DNA of 64,000 nucleotides from CAWDVR01 sp044869805 (GTDB taxonomy: Bacteria; Acidobacteriota; Thermoanaerobaculia; Multivoradales; SZUA-115), in assembly GCA_044869805.1 (NCBI GenBank), contig JBIOXV010000108.1:1-64000 (forward strand), in the 5' to 3' direction. Positions 1 through 8,361 of the stretch are shown one piece after another. The position numbers were made by a program, and so were the translations under genes. Below the pieces are notes generated by a model that did not search any database, was not told the DNA's origin, and saw nothing but the letters and a program-made list of their open reading frames with translations. Within the stretch, counting starts at the first letter, position 1. Each line of letters begins with the position of its first letter.

Positions 1-1484
1 CGGCTGGCCTCCACCGCCCCCTGGATCACCTGCTGCAGCTCGATGCGCTGCTTGCGCAGCTCGAGCTTGTCGCGGGTGATGCGCGAGAGGTCGAGCAGGT
101 CCTCGATCAGCCGCGTCAGGTGGTCGACTTGGCGGTCGATCACCTCCCGCGCCCACTCGACGTCCGGCCCCGGCGGGCCCGCGAGGCGCAGCACGTCGAC
201 GGCATTCTTGATCGGCGCCAGCGGGTTGCGCAGCTCGTGGGCCAGGGTGGCCAGGAACTCGTCCTTGCGGCGGTCGGCGTAGCGCAGCTCGCTCTCCATC
301 TGCTTCTGGTCGTGGATGTCGGTGGTGACGCCGAACCAGCGGGTCACCTCGCCGGCGGCGTTGCGCTGCGGCACGGCGCGGGTCAGGAACCAGCGGTAGA
401 CGCCGTCGTAGCGCCGGTTGCGCACCTCGATCTCGTACTCGCTGCCGGCGGCCAGGGCCTGGCTCCACTGCGCCAGGCAGCGCTCGCGGTCGTCCGGGTG
501 GAGCACGAGCTGCGGCCAGTTGCGGGCATTCTCCTCGGCGGTCAGCGCGCAGTACTGGAGCCAGCGGTGGTTGGCGTAGGTGATGGTGCCGTCGGGAGCG
601 GCGGTCCACACGATCGACGGGATGGTCTCGGCCAGGAAGCGGAACCGCTCCTCGCTCTCGCGCAGCGACTCCTCGGCGCGCTTGCTCGCGGTGACGTCGG
701 TGGCGATGCAGCAGCTCGCCATCGGCGCGCCGGTCTCGTCCGGCATCAGGAACTGGATGGCCGAGAGCACGGTCTCGCCGCCGTCGCCGGGCAGCCGCTG
801 CTCGAACTCCTGCGGCGTCCCGCGCTCCAGCAGCTCGCGGTCGTGTGCCGTGCACTGCGCGGCGAAGGCGGGCTCGAAGGCCTCCTCGGCGGTCCTGCCC
901 ACCAGCTCGTCGGCGCGCACCCGGAGCACCTCCTCGCAGCGGCGGTTGACCAGCAGGTAGCGGCCGGCGAGGTCCTTGACCAGGATCAGGACCGGGCTGT
1001 AATCGAGGATCGCCTGCAGGCGGCGGCCGATCTGGCGCAGCGCTTTCTCGGCCTCGACCTGGGCGGCGGCGGCCTCGCGCCGTTCGCGGGCCTCCTTCTC
1101 GAGCTGCTCGAGCCGCGCCTTGAGCTCGCGGCGGGCGGAGTGCAGGTCGCCGCAGAGGGCGCTGATCAGGAAGCCGACGATGAGGAAGAAAACCGTGCGA
1201 ATCTGGTCGGCCGGCGCCACCGGTACGGCGACGCCAATCGGCTCGATGAACAGGAGGTGGGCGAGGACGGCCGAGAGCAGGGTCGCCAGCAGGCCGCCCC
1301 ACAGCCCGCCGTACCAGGCCGCCGCCATCACCGCCATCACGAAGAGCAGCAGCGGCGTGGCTTCCGAGGTCACCATGTCGCCCAGGTAGTAGCAGAGCGC
1401 GGCCACGGACACCGTCGCCAGCACGGCGATCAGCAGGCCTTGCAGAGATCGCGGTCGCGGTTCGAGTCGGGGGCCGGCCCACAT
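1..1484 (-). CDS. membrane-anchored PAS sensor histidine kinase (3' end outside window)
   Basis: Two-component sensor kinase that autophosphorylates on histidine in response to an unknown signal. Reading the minus strand from ATG at 1484, residues about 14-100 hold several hydrophobic helices like the KdpD/DUF4118 membrane module. A short coiled linker and two PAS domains follow (about 150-260 and 270-395; the second ends in a PAC-like stretch). The HisKA dimerisation helix then carries the H-box LAHELRNPLAPI. The frame is still open at base 1, so the ATPase domain lies outside. No response regulator is visible. The znuABC genes upstream face the same way, but a gap with its own promoter-like signals separates them. 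Kinase assignment is secure; the signal is unknown. Confidence 0.9.
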   Translation of the reverse strand, partial: MWAGPRLEPRPRSLQGLLIAVLATVSVAALCYYLGDMVTSEATPLLLFVMAVMAAAWYGGLWGGLLATLLSAVLAHLLFIEPIGVAVPVAPADQIRTVFFLIVGFLISALCGDLHSARRELKARLEQLEKEARERREAAAAQVEAEKALRQIGRRLQAILDYSPVLILVKDLAGRYLLVNRRCEEVLRVRADELVGRTAEEAFEPAFAAQCTAHDRELLERGTPQEFEQRLPGDGGETVLSAIQFLMPDETGAPMASCCIATDVTASKRAEESLRESEERFRFLAETIPSIVWTAAPDGTITYANHRWLQYCALTAEENARNWPQLVLHPDDRERCLAQWSQALAAGSEYEIEVRNRRYDGVYRWFLTRAVPQRNAAGEVTRWFGVTTDIHDQKQMESELRYADRRKDEFLATLAHELRNPLAPIKNAVDVLRLAGPPGPDVEWAREVIDRQVDHLTRLIEDLLDLSRITRDKLELRKQRIELQQVIQGAVEAS

Positions 1485-1511
1485 GGTCAGAGGTGCCGCA
1501 GTCGCCGCGCT

Positions 1512-1551
1512 GCCTCTCGCGCGAGAGGCTTATCGACGAACCTGCATTCTA
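1512..1551 (-). promoter_or_regulatory. probable promoter -10 and perfect 18-base palindrome upstream of the kinase
   Basis: On the minus strand a TAGAAT hexamer (1551-1546) fits a sigma-70 -10 box; no good -35 is visible. Seventeen bases downstream lies a perfect 18-base palindrome, GCCTCTCGCGCGAGAGGC (1512-1529), between the -10 and the start codon at 1484. There is no U-tract after it on the minus strand, so it looks more like an operator than a terminator. Confidence 0.4.
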
Positions 1552-1588
1552 TGGGAAGCCCTGGGGGTCTGCGAGACCTTTTCAGCCA

Positions 1589-2398
1589 TCAGGCGCTGCG
1601 CCGGCGGGTGAGGAGGGACCGGCCGGCGCGCGCCACGAGGAAGGAGGCGGCCGCCACCAGCACGATGGTGCCGCCAGGAGCGAGGTTGGCCTGGTAGGCG
1701 ATGGCGAGACCGGCGATCACGCTCCCCACGCCGATCGCCATCGAGAGGCCGAGGGTCGAGCGCACGCTCCAGGCGAGGAGGCTGGCGCTCATCGCCGGCA
1801 GCACCATCAGGGCGGCGACCAGCAGCAGGCCCACGGCGCGCATGGCGAGCGCGATGGTCAGCGCCGCGAGCAGGGCGAGGCCGCCATTGAGCCAGGCGAC
1901 CGGCAGCCCCGAGGCGCGCGCCCCTTCCTCGTCGAGCGCCACCGCGAGCAGGGGCCGGTAGAAGAGGGCGAGCGCCGCCAGCACGACGGCGGCGAGCCCC
2001 ACGATCCAGGCGAGGTCGCGGCCGGTCACGGTGAGGATCGACCCGAAGAGGAAGCCGAAGAGGTTGGCGTTCATGGCGCCGGCCGCCGAGGCGATCACCA
2101 CTCCCCCGGCCATGCCGCTGTAGAGCAGCAGCGCCAGCGTCTGATCGCCCGCCGTCTTGCCGCGCGCGCGCAGCCACTCCAAGCTCAGGGCACCGCCCAC
2201 TGCCGAGGCGAGCGCGGTCGAGACCGGGTCGAGCCCGAGGAGGTAACCCAGGGCGACGCCGGCGAAGGCCGTGTGGCCGATGGCGTCTCCCACCAGGCTC
2301 ATCCGGCGCTCGACCAGGAAGAAGCCCACCGCCGGCGCCGTCAAGCCCACCGCGGTGCCGGCGGCGAGCGCCATCAGCATGAAGGAGCTCTCTAGCAC
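1589..2398 (-). CDS. znuB: zinc/manganese ABC transporter permease (ZnuB family)
   Basis: Membrane subunit of a metal ABC importer. About 270 residues with eight or so hydrophobic segments and the ABC-3 family signature RRMSLVGDAIGHTAFAGVAL near residue 25-45. The GTG start at 2398 overlaps the stop of the ATPase gene by seven bases, which implies translational coupling; ATG at 2380 is the alternative, but the longer start gives the N-terminus usual for the family. It is the last gene of a znuA-znuC-znuB operon. Whether zinc or manganese is carried cannot be decided from sequence. Confidence 0.9.
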   Translation of the reverse strand: MLESSFMLMALAAGTAVGLTAPAVGFFLVERRMSLVGDAIGHTAFAGVALGYLLGLDPVSTALASAVGGALSLEWLRARGKTAGDQTLALLLYSGMAGGVVIASAAGAMNANLFGFLFGSILTVTGRDLAWIVGLAAVVLAALALFYRPLLAVALDEEGARASGLPVAWLNGGLALLAALTIALAMRAVGLLLVAALMVLPAMSASLLAWSVRSTLGLSMAIGVGSVIAGLAIAYQANLAPGGTIVLVAAASFLVARAGRSLLTRRRSA

Positions 2399-3126
2399 GC
2401 CGCGCCCCGGGGATGGGCGTGCGACGGGTCGTGCCAGAGCTGTGGCAGGCCGGCGACCGGCCCGTCGTAGGTGATGCCGCCGCGCACCAGGATCAGGCGC
2501 TGGACGTGCCGCTCGATGGCGCCGAACTCGTGCGAGACGTAGAGGATGGTGACTCCCAGCTCGCGGTGCAGGGCCGCCAGCGTGTCGCCCAGGCGCTCCT
2601 GGGCGTCGGTGTCGACGCCCACGGTGGGCTCGTCGAGGGCTATCAAGCTCGGCTGGCCGGCCAGGATCTTGGCCAGGAAGGCCCGCTGCTGCTGGCCGCC
2701 GGAGAGGGTGGCCACCGGCCGCTCGATGAACGCCGAGAGCCCCACCTGGTCGACGGCGCGCTCCGCCTCGCGCCGGCCCTGGCGCGACAGCGGGCCGAAG
2801 GGCCGCTCGACGGCGGCGCGCCCGGCCTCCACCAGCTCGCGCACCGTGGCCGGCGCCGCCACGCCCAGCGAGGCGCGCTGCGGCAGATAGCCGATGCGCG
2901 AGCGCCGCGTCGCGCGATGGGCCGGCTCCCCGAAGAGCAGCGCCCGCCCGGCGGTCGGCACTTCCAGGCCCAGGATCAGCCTGAGGAGAGTGGTCTTGCC
3001 GCCGCCGTTGGGGCCGGCCACGGCCACGAACTCCCCGGCCTCGACGCTGAGCTCCACGCCGGCGAGCGCCGGCACCCCGCGGCCGTAGCCGAAGGCCACG
3101 CCGGAGAGCTCGATCACCCGCGGCAT
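2392..3126 (-). CDS. znuC: zinc/manganese ABC transporter ATPase (ZnuC family)
   Basis: ATPase that powers the metal importer from the cytoplasmic face. 244 residues with Walker A GPNGGGKTT, Q-loop YLPQR, signature LSGGQQQR, Walker B LIALDEP and the H-loop HE in sequence. Start ATG at 3126 lies 13 bases inside the end of the binding-protein gene, and the stop overlaps the permease start, so all three genes are translationally linked. The GGG in Walker A instead of the usual GAG or GSG is common in this subfamily. Confidence 0.93.
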   Translation of the reverse strand: MPRVIELSGVAFGYGRGVPALAGVELSVEAGEFVAVAGPNGGGKTTLLRLILGLEVPTAGRALLFGEPAHRATRRSRIGYLPQRASLGVAAPATVRELVEAGRAAVERPFGPLSRQGRREAERAVDQVGLSAFIERPVATLSGGQQQRAFLAKILAGQPSLIALDEPTVGVDTDAQERLGDTLAALHRELGVTILYVSHEFGAIERHVQRLILVRGGITYDGPVAGLPQLWHDPSHAHPRGAAC

Positions 3127-4025
3127 GCGAGGCCTTTCCGGAGCTGAGACAAGTTGCCGCGCTGGATCGAAAAGTAGTCCTCGCCGCGCCGCTCTTCCTC
3201 GACGGAGAGCACCTCGAGCGGATGGAGCGCGGCGATCGCGGCGCCGATCTCGCGCGCCAAGGTCCGCGAGACGGCCGGCGAGAGCAGCGGCTCGCTGAAC
3301 ACGGTGGTGGCCCCGGCGGCGTGGGCGCGGGCCACGATCCTCTCGAGGTCGCGAGGCGCGACCTCGCCCTCCGGCGACCAGCCGGCGATGGCGATCTGGG
3401 CGAGACCATAGCGCTCGGCGAGGTAGCCGAAGGCGGCGTGAGCGGTGACGATCTCGCGGCGCGCGCAGTGCGCCAGGCCCTGCTCCATCTCGCGGTCGAG
3501 GGCTTCGAGCTCGGCGACGAGCGGCGCGGCACGCTCGCTCTCGCCCAGCTCGCGGGCGATCGCCATGACGACCACCGCGAAGCGCCGCGGATCGAGCCAC
3601 ACGTGGGGGTCGGGGGGCAGGGGCGCGTCCTGGCCCGGAGGCGCCTGCCGAGCGAGCAGGCGCAGGCCTTCGATGCGGAGCACGTCGAGCGACGGCCCGC
3701 TACGCCTGGCCGCCAGGAGATCGACCGCTGGCTGCAGGCCGGAGAAGTAGAGGACGAGGTCGGCGTCGCGCAGGGTCGCGACGTCGGCCGGCGTGAGCTC
3801 GAGATCGTGGGGCTCCACTCCGGCCGGGGTCAGGTTGACGACCTCGACGCCGTCTCCCGCCACGCGCTCGGCCGCGAACGCCAGCGGGTAGAACGCCGCG
3901 ACCACTCGCTTGCGGCTCTCCGCCGCCGCGTTTCCAGCTCTCGACGCCGGCTCCCCACAGCCGGACAGCACAAGTAGCCCGAAGAGGGCGGCGAGGAGGA
4001 GGATCGTGGAGCGCGAGGGTCGCAT
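3114..4025 (-). CDS. znuA: metal-binding lipoprotein of ABC importer (ZnuA family)
   Basis: Periplasmic or membrane-tethered solute-binding protein that delivers Zn2+ or Mn2+ to the permease. The N-terminus is a lipoprotein signal with lipobox LSGC (cleavage before Cys23). Candidate metal ligands are the His in EPHDLELTP, in DPHVWLDP, in TAHAAFGYL, and a late acidic position near FSEPLLSP, as in cluster A-I proteins. The His-rich loop seen in many zinc-specific ZnuA proteins is absent, so manganese remains possible. First gene of the operon; its stop overlaps the ATPase gene. Confidence 0.92.
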   Translation of the reverse strand: MRPSRSTILLLAALFGLLVLSGCGEPASRAGNAAAESRKRVVAAFYPLAFAAERVAGDGVEVVNLTPAGVEPHDLELTPADVATLRDADLVLYFSGLQPAVDLLAARRSGPSLDVLRIEGLRLLARQAPPGQDAPLPPDPHVWLDPRRFAVVVMAIARELGESERAAPLVAELEALDREMEQGLAHCARREIVTAHAAFGYLAERYGLAQIAIAGWSPEGEVAPRDLERIVARAHAAGATTVFSEPLLSPAVSRTLAREIGAAIAALHPLEVLSVEEERRGEDYFSIQRGNLSQLRKGLACRG

Positions 4026-4049
4026 GGCGGCGGCGCCTGAGAAGCCTTA

Positions 4050-4066
4050 ATGATAGCAGGTTCTCA
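4050..4066 (-). promoter_or_regulatory. probable promoter with imperfect palindrome upstream of znuA
   Basis: Minus-strand TGCTATCAT matches an extended -10 (TGnTATnnT), 25 bases before the znuA start codon. The same bases form an imperfect dyad TGATAGC-AG-GTTCTCA (4051-4066) that a metal repressor could cover. It does not match the enterobacterial Zur consensus, so the operator role is inference. Confidence 0.35.
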
Positions 4067-4363
4067 CTGGGGCCGGCCGCCCTCCCGCGCGCCCTGGGCC
4101 GGCGCAGGCGCTCCCCACCGGAACCGGCGAGCGCAGGTCTCGATTGAGCGGGATCGCGCTCGCCTGCGCGTCCGGCGCGCCAAACCTCTAGGTGCTCTTT
4201 CGGGTCCGTGCACGGCGCGCCTCCCGAGCTTCCGGCTGGGGAGCGCCTGCGCCGGCCCTTATCGGGCGCGCACCCCCGCCCCCGACTGTCGTCCTGAGCG
4301 CAGCGAAGGACCTGGGAGCGGACCTGCCGGAGGCGCGCGGGCGGGGGAGCGCCGGGCAGCCCC
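4067..4363. other. non-coding gap between znuA and holA
   Basis: About 300 bases with no supportable gene. It is GC-rich and, apart from the dispersed repeat at 4288-4314, holds no terminator or RNA that I can recognise. Confidence 0.5.
4288..4314 (+). repeat. dispersed repeat, TCCTGAGCGnAGCGAAGGA type, copy 1
   Basis: GTCGTCCTGAGCGCAGCGAAGGACCTG; outer TCCT/AGGA ends can pair. A second copy with three differences lies at 33824-33850. Short repeats of this type are common in intergenic DNA of several phyla; function unknown. Confidence 0.6.
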
Positions 4364-5833
4364 TCAGCCCTTGCCGCCCGCCAGCCGCGCGATCAGGCCT
4401 GCGAGCGCTACGTCCGGCTCTTGGCTCGCGCCCTTCAGGCGGAGCTCCGTCTCCAGCACCGCCCAGGGCAAGATCGCGGCCTCCGCTTCCGGCAGACGGC
4501 AGGCGGCGAGATACGCCTTGTACAGGCGGTACGGCTTGAGCCCGGCGAGAGGGCTCTTGCGGCCGTTGGGCAGCGCCGCCGCGAACGCCGGCGCAAAGCG
4601 GTCCTCGAAGCGCTTGTAGTTGCGCTCTCCCGCCGGCACGTTGGCCAGCCGCATGATGCCGCGGATTGCCGTGATCTGCCGGCAGAGCGCGGCGATCAGG
4701 GCGAAGAACGACAGCCGCGTCGCCACCGGGTCCTCCGCTGCCGCGAGCAGCCGCGCATAGCGCTCCAGCGCCTCGCCCGCCCGGCCGGCACCGATCGCGT
4801 CGAGGATCTGCCACACGTCCTCCTGCCCCCGGTCCTCCACCGCGGCCTCGACCATCGCGAGGTCGATCCGCGCACGCGCCGGCACCGAGCCGCGCGATCC
4901 CGAGCCCTGGGCGCCAGAGCCTTGGGCCAAATGCGCCAGCTTGCGGTACTCGGCGGCGAGGCGGGCCGTGGACTCGGCCTCCGCCGCGCCCTGGAACTCG
5001 GCGCGAAGCGTGCGGCGCGCCAGCTCCTCGAGGGCCGGGCGCTCGATGCCGGCGCCGGTCTCGCGCTCGAGCTCGGCGACCAGCGCCTCGAGGCCGGCGA
5101 AGCGGCCGCCCCGCTCCGCCGTGACCTCGCCGGCGGCGGCCACAGCGCCGCGCCGATCGAGGGCGGTGACGATCGGGTGATCGGCGGCCACCGAGCGCTC
5201 GGCGAGCACCAGCGCGTGGCCGGGAGGGAAGCCGCGCTCGACGGCGGCGGCGAGCTCGGCCTGGTCGCCCTCGGGCGCACCCCCGAGCCCCGCCTCGCGG
5301 GCCGCCGCCAGCAGCTCGGCCAGGCCCTCGGCGAGCGCCTCGGCCTCCTTCTTCCCTCTCCCGCGCGGCTTTCGCTGCCGCACCGCGCGGCCGCCTTCGA
5401 GCGCCCAGGACGGCAGCGCGCCAATCGCCGCCCGGGGCTCGGCCGCGTGAGGGTCGACGCCGAAGAGCCGCAGCGCCTGGAGCAGCCGCGAGGCGCCGTG
5501 CCGGGCGCGGGCCGCGAGCCCGCCCTCCCCCACCGGCAGCGCGGCCTCAGCGTCGTCGATCAAGTCGGCCGCGGCCGCGCGGTCGGCGAGCACGGCGCTG
5601 TCCACGGCGAGCACCACCTTGGCACTGCCGAAGAGCGAGAAGGTGCGCAGATCGTCGAGCACCTCGGCCAGGCGCGGCGGGTGCCGGCGCACCTCGACCT
5701 CGCAGCCGTTCTTCTCTGCCAGCGCCTTGGCCAGGCGCTCCGCGGCCGGCGCGGCGAGCACCAGGTCGCCGTGCACCAGATAGACGGGCGCGCCCTCCCC
5801 CGCCGCCACGGCCTTGAGCAGCCGCTCGATCAT
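4364..5833 (-). CDS. holA: DNA polymerase III delta subunit (HolA), long form
   Basis: Clamp-loader subunit that opens the sliding clamp during replication. The N-terminal part (VYLVHGDLVLA, then DDLRTFSLFGSAKVVLAVDS) and the all-helical C-terminus (about 380-470, with RLSFFALIAALCRQI and GLKPYRLYKAYLAA) match the family. At 489 residues it is about 140 longer than usual. The extra length lies mainly at residues 84-195, an Ala/Glu/Arg-rich stretch within the first ATPase-like domain, plus a Gly/Ser-rich linker near residues 305-315. Start ATG at 5833, 26 bases from the arcC stop. Confidence 0.8.
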   Translation of the reverse strand: MIERLLKAVAAGEGAPVYLVHGDLVLAAPAAERLAKALAEKNGCEVEVRRHPPRLAEVLDDLRTFSLFGSAKVVLAVDSAVLADRAAAADLIDDAEAALPVGEGGLAARARHGASRLLQALRLFGVDPHAAEPRAAIGALPSWALEGGRAVRQRKPRGRGKKEAEALAEGLAELLAAAREAGLGGAPEGDQAELAAAVERGFPPGHALVLAERSVAADHPIVTALDRRGAVAAAGEVTAERGGRFAGLEALVAELERETGAGIERPALEELARRTLRAEFQGAAEAESTARLAAEYRKLAHLAQGSGAQGSGSRGSVPARARIDLAMVEAAVEDRGQEDVWQILDAIGAGRAGEALERYARLLAAAEDPVATRLSFFALIAALCRQITAIRGIMRLANVPAGERNYKRFEDRFAPAFAAALPNGRKSPLAGLKPYRLYKAYLAACRLPEAEAAILPWAVLETELRLKGASQEPDVALAGLIARLAGGKG

Positions 5834-5859
5834 CGGCCGATCTTACGTCCGGTAGGTCG

Positions 5860-6840
5860 CTACAGGCGGCCCACGAAGTGCGTACCTGCACTGCCGTCGA
5901 GCGCCTCGCCCAGCTTCTGCGGGCTGGTGATGAGGCCGCGCCGGCCGCCGCGCTGCAGGAACTGGTAGACGGCCTCCACCTTGGGCCCCATCGAGCCGGC
6001 GGGGAAGTGCCCTTCCCGGATGTAGCGCTCGCACTCCGCCATCGTCACCGCCCCCAGGAGGAGCTCGTTCGGCTGGCCGAAGTTGAGGGCCACGGCGTCC
6101 ACCGCGGTGAGGATCACCAGCAGGTCGGCGCCCACGTCGGTCGCCAGCACGCTGGCGGTCAGGTCCTTGTCGATCACCGCCTCGACGCCCACGTAGTCGT
6201 TGTTCGCGGACTTCGCCACCGGGATGCCGCCCCCGCCGCCGGCGATCACGATGTGCCCGGAACGGGCCGCCTCGTGAACCATGCCGCGCTGAATGACCTT
6301 GAGCGGCTTGGGCGACGGGACGAGCCGCCGCCATCCCCGCCCCGCCTCCTCACCCACCTGCCAGCCCAGCCGCGCGGCCTGCGCTCGGGCCTCTGCCTCG
6401 CTCAAGAAGGGCCCGACCGGCTTGGTGGGCCGCTCGAAGGCGGGGTCCCGGGGATCGACGGTGACCTGGGTGACCACGGTGACCACGTAGCGCCGGAAGT
6501 CGCGGGCCCTGAGCTCGTTCAAGAGCGCGAGCTGCATGAAGTAGCCCAGGCTGCCTTCGGTCTGGGCGACCAGCACCTCGAGCGGCAAGACCGGAACCTG
6601 GTCGCGGGCCAGCTCCGCCTGGGTCATCAGGTCCCCGACCTGCGGGCCGTTGCCGTGGGTGATGACGATGTTGTAGCCACGTTCCACCAGGGTCATGAGC
6701 TCCCGGCAGACCTGGCGCGCGTTGCGGGAGTGCTCCTCGTAGGTCCCGCGCTCGCCGGGCTGGAGGAAGGCGTGCCCGCCCATCGCCACCACCACGGTGT
6801 GGGCGCCGGTGGTCCTGGCTGGCTCGCGGGCGTGGTTCAT
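5860..6840 (-). CDS. arcC: carbamate kinase
   Basis: Transfers phosphate between carbamoyl phosphate and ADP to make ATP, carbamate and so ammonia and CO2; the last step of arginine deiminase or agmatine fermentation. 326 residues with the amino-acid-kinase fold: VVAMGGHAF near residue 20, THGNGPQVGDLM near 60, IAGGGGGIPVA near 200 and DKDLTASVLATD near 225. No arcA, arcB or ptcA is nearby, so the source of carbamoyl phosphate is not shown. It lies 21 bases downstream of the lapAB-like gene. Family length is typical (about 310). Confidence 0.93.
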   Translation of the reverse strand: MNHAREPARTTGAHTVVVAMGGHAFLQPGERGTYEEHSRNARQVCRELMTLVERGYNIVITHGNGPQVGDLMTQAELARDQVPVLPLEVLVAQTEGSLGYFMQLALLNELRARDFRRYVVTVVTQVTVDPRDPAFERPTKPVGPFLSEAEARAQAARLGWQVGEEAGRGWRRLVPSPKPLKVIQRGMVHEAARSGHIVIAGGGGGIPVAKSANNDYVGVEAVIDKDLTASVLATDVGADLLVILTAVDAVALNFGQPNELLLGAVTMAECERYIREGHFPAGSMGPKVEAVYQFLQRGGRRGLITSPQKLGEALDGSAGTHFVGRL

Positions 6841-6861
6841 GGCCGGGCGGAGCGCGGAGGC

Positions 6862-8346
6862 TCAAGCCTTGGGCGGGGTCGCCTTGGGCTCGTCGAGGTC
6901 CGCCAGGTCCCAGCCCTGGGGGCCTTTCCACACCGCGGCCTCGGCTACGCCCAGGGCTTCGGCCGAGACGTTCTCCTCCTCGAAGTCCATCTCGATCGAG
7001 CTCCAGGAGCCGCAGGCGTCGCAGCGGTCGCGCCAGTCGGACTGCATCGCGCGGCAGACCTTGCAGCGGTACTCGGCCTGGGCGAGGCCGAGCTGGCGGG
7101 CGCAGGTAGCGTAGCAGTCGACCGCCGCCAGCAGCTCGCCGCGGCGTTCGCGCAGCCGGCCGAGCACGTAGTAGTAGGTCGGCGAGGTGCCGATGCGCTC
7201 GGCCAGGGCTTCCAAGACCTTGAGCGCCTCGTCGTGCATCTCCAGCCGGTAGTAGAGGCGGCCGAGGAAGAAGCGCGGCAGCAGGTCCCGGCCGCCCTCG
7301 GCGATCAGCCGGCGCAGCGTCTCGATGGCCCGCCGCGGCTCCTCGCCTTCGATGAAGTGGTCCTCGATGCGCTGCAGGAAGACCGGGCTGCCGGTGCGCC
7401 GATAGCCGGCGAGCCAGGTCTCGATGGCGGCCGGCTCGTCCTCGGCCACGAGCTGCGCCTCGCCCAGCATGATCGCCGCCGGGATGAAGCGGGGCTCGCG
7501 CTCGAGCAGGCCGCGGAAGGTGGCCATCGCCGCCTCGACCTCCTCGCCCTCGAGCTGGGCGACGCCGCGCTCGTACTCGAGGCCCAGCCGCACCCCATCC
7601 TCAAGCCGGGCTTCCTCGCGCCCGGCCTCCTCCGCTCCGGGCGCGGCAGGAGCGGCGCCCTCGGGGGCCGCCGGCGCCTCCGCCGGGGCGAGCGTCTGGA
7701 TCTGCCGCTCGAGCTCGCTCGCCTTGGCGAACTGGCGGGCGCCGAGGGCGGCGTTGCGGCGCCGGCGCAGCACCGAGAGCCCGAAGCTCGGGAAGTCGCG
7801 CAGCAGGCGGTTCCGGATCTCGCGCGCCACCTCGCCCTCGCCGCGGGCCTCGTAGTCCTCGGCGAGCTGGTAGAGGAGCGCGGCACTGGTCGGGTACTGG
7901 ACCGAGGCGCGCTGGTGAACCTCGAGCGCGCGCTCGAGCCGGCCCATGCGCCGCAGCACCTCGCCGTAGCGCAGCAGCGGCGAGAAGTCCTTGGGCCGCG
8001 CCGCGAGCACCACCTCGAGCTCCGACGCCGCCCGCGCCCACTGGCCGTCGGCCTGGTAGTCGACGGCGCGGCGGAAGCTCGCCTGGATGCTCTCCGCCTC
8101 GCGGCTCTTGCGCCGCTCGTCGCGCAGCGCCAGGTCGCGGCGCACGCTGCCGACCAGCAGCACGGTCATGGTCGGCAGCAGGCCCATCAGGAACACGCCG
8201 AGCAGCACCGTCCACAGCGGCACGGTGGTCTCGGTCGCGAGCCGGAACGGCTCGTGGATCAGTTGCTGGTTCTGATGGGTGAGGTAGGAGGCGAGGAAGA
8301 TCGCCCCCAGGGCGAGGAGCAAGCCCAGGTAGGTTCGGATCCGCAT
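6862..8346 (-). CDS. LapA-LapB fusion: membrane-anchored TPR protein with rubredoxin-like tip
   Basis: In Enterobacteria LapA and LapB are separate adjacent proteins; LapB (YciM) controls lipopolysaccharide synthesis through FtsH and LpxC. Here one 494-residue chain has two N-terminal helices (about 5-22 and 41-62) separated by a short loop, like LapA. A charged linker and at least six TPR-type helical repeats (about 90-420) follow. The end is a rubredoxin-like knuckle YRCKVC...CDACGSW near residues 427-448, as in LapB. An Ala/Glu-rich linker near residues 220-255 splits the TPR region. Fusion is my reading of the domain order; the role in envelope control is inferred from the family. Confidence 0.8.
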   Translation of the reverse strand: MRIRTYLGLLLALGAIFLASYLTHQNQQLIHEPFRLATETTVPLWTVLLGVFLMGLLPTMTVLLVGSVRRDLALRDERRKSREAESIQASFRRAVDYQADGQWARAASELEVVLAARPKDFSPLLRYGEVLRRMGRLERALEVHQRASVQYPTSAALLYQLAEDYEARGEGEVAREIRNRLLRDFPSFGLSVLRRRRNAALGARQFAKASELERQIQTLAPAEAPAAPEGAAPAAPGAEEAGREEARLEDGVRLGLEYERGVAQLEGEEVEAAMATFRGLLEREPRFIPAAIMLGEAQLVAEDEPAAIETWLAGYRRTGSPVFLQRIEDHFIEGEEPRRAIETLRRLIAEGGRDLLPRFFLGRLYYRLEMHDEALKVLEALAERIGTSPTYYYVLGRLRERRGELLAAVDCYATCARQLGLAQAEYRCKVCRAMQSDWRDRCDACGSWSSIEMDFEEENVSAEALGVAEAAVWKGPQGWDLADLDEPKATPPKA

Positions 8347-8361
8347 CCTCGCTGACCGGCT

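Noticed and set aside
1565..1582. Hairpin GGTCTGCGAGACC followed by TTTT on the plus strand
   Set aside because: It would end plus-strand transcription, but no plus-strand gene lies upstream.
120..1697. A 525-codon plus-strand open frame at the window start
   Set aside because: The minus strand encodes a clear DUF4118-PAS-PAS-HisKA kinase over the same bases.
1589..3532. A 647-codon minus-strand frame reading through znuB and its upstream neighbours
   Set aside because: Only the last 270 codons are znuB; the upstream part is an out-of-frame shadow of znuC and znuA.
4051..4066. Zur box upstream of znuA
   Set aside because: The dyad is imperfect and does not match the known Zur consensus; kept only as a weak promoter/operator note.
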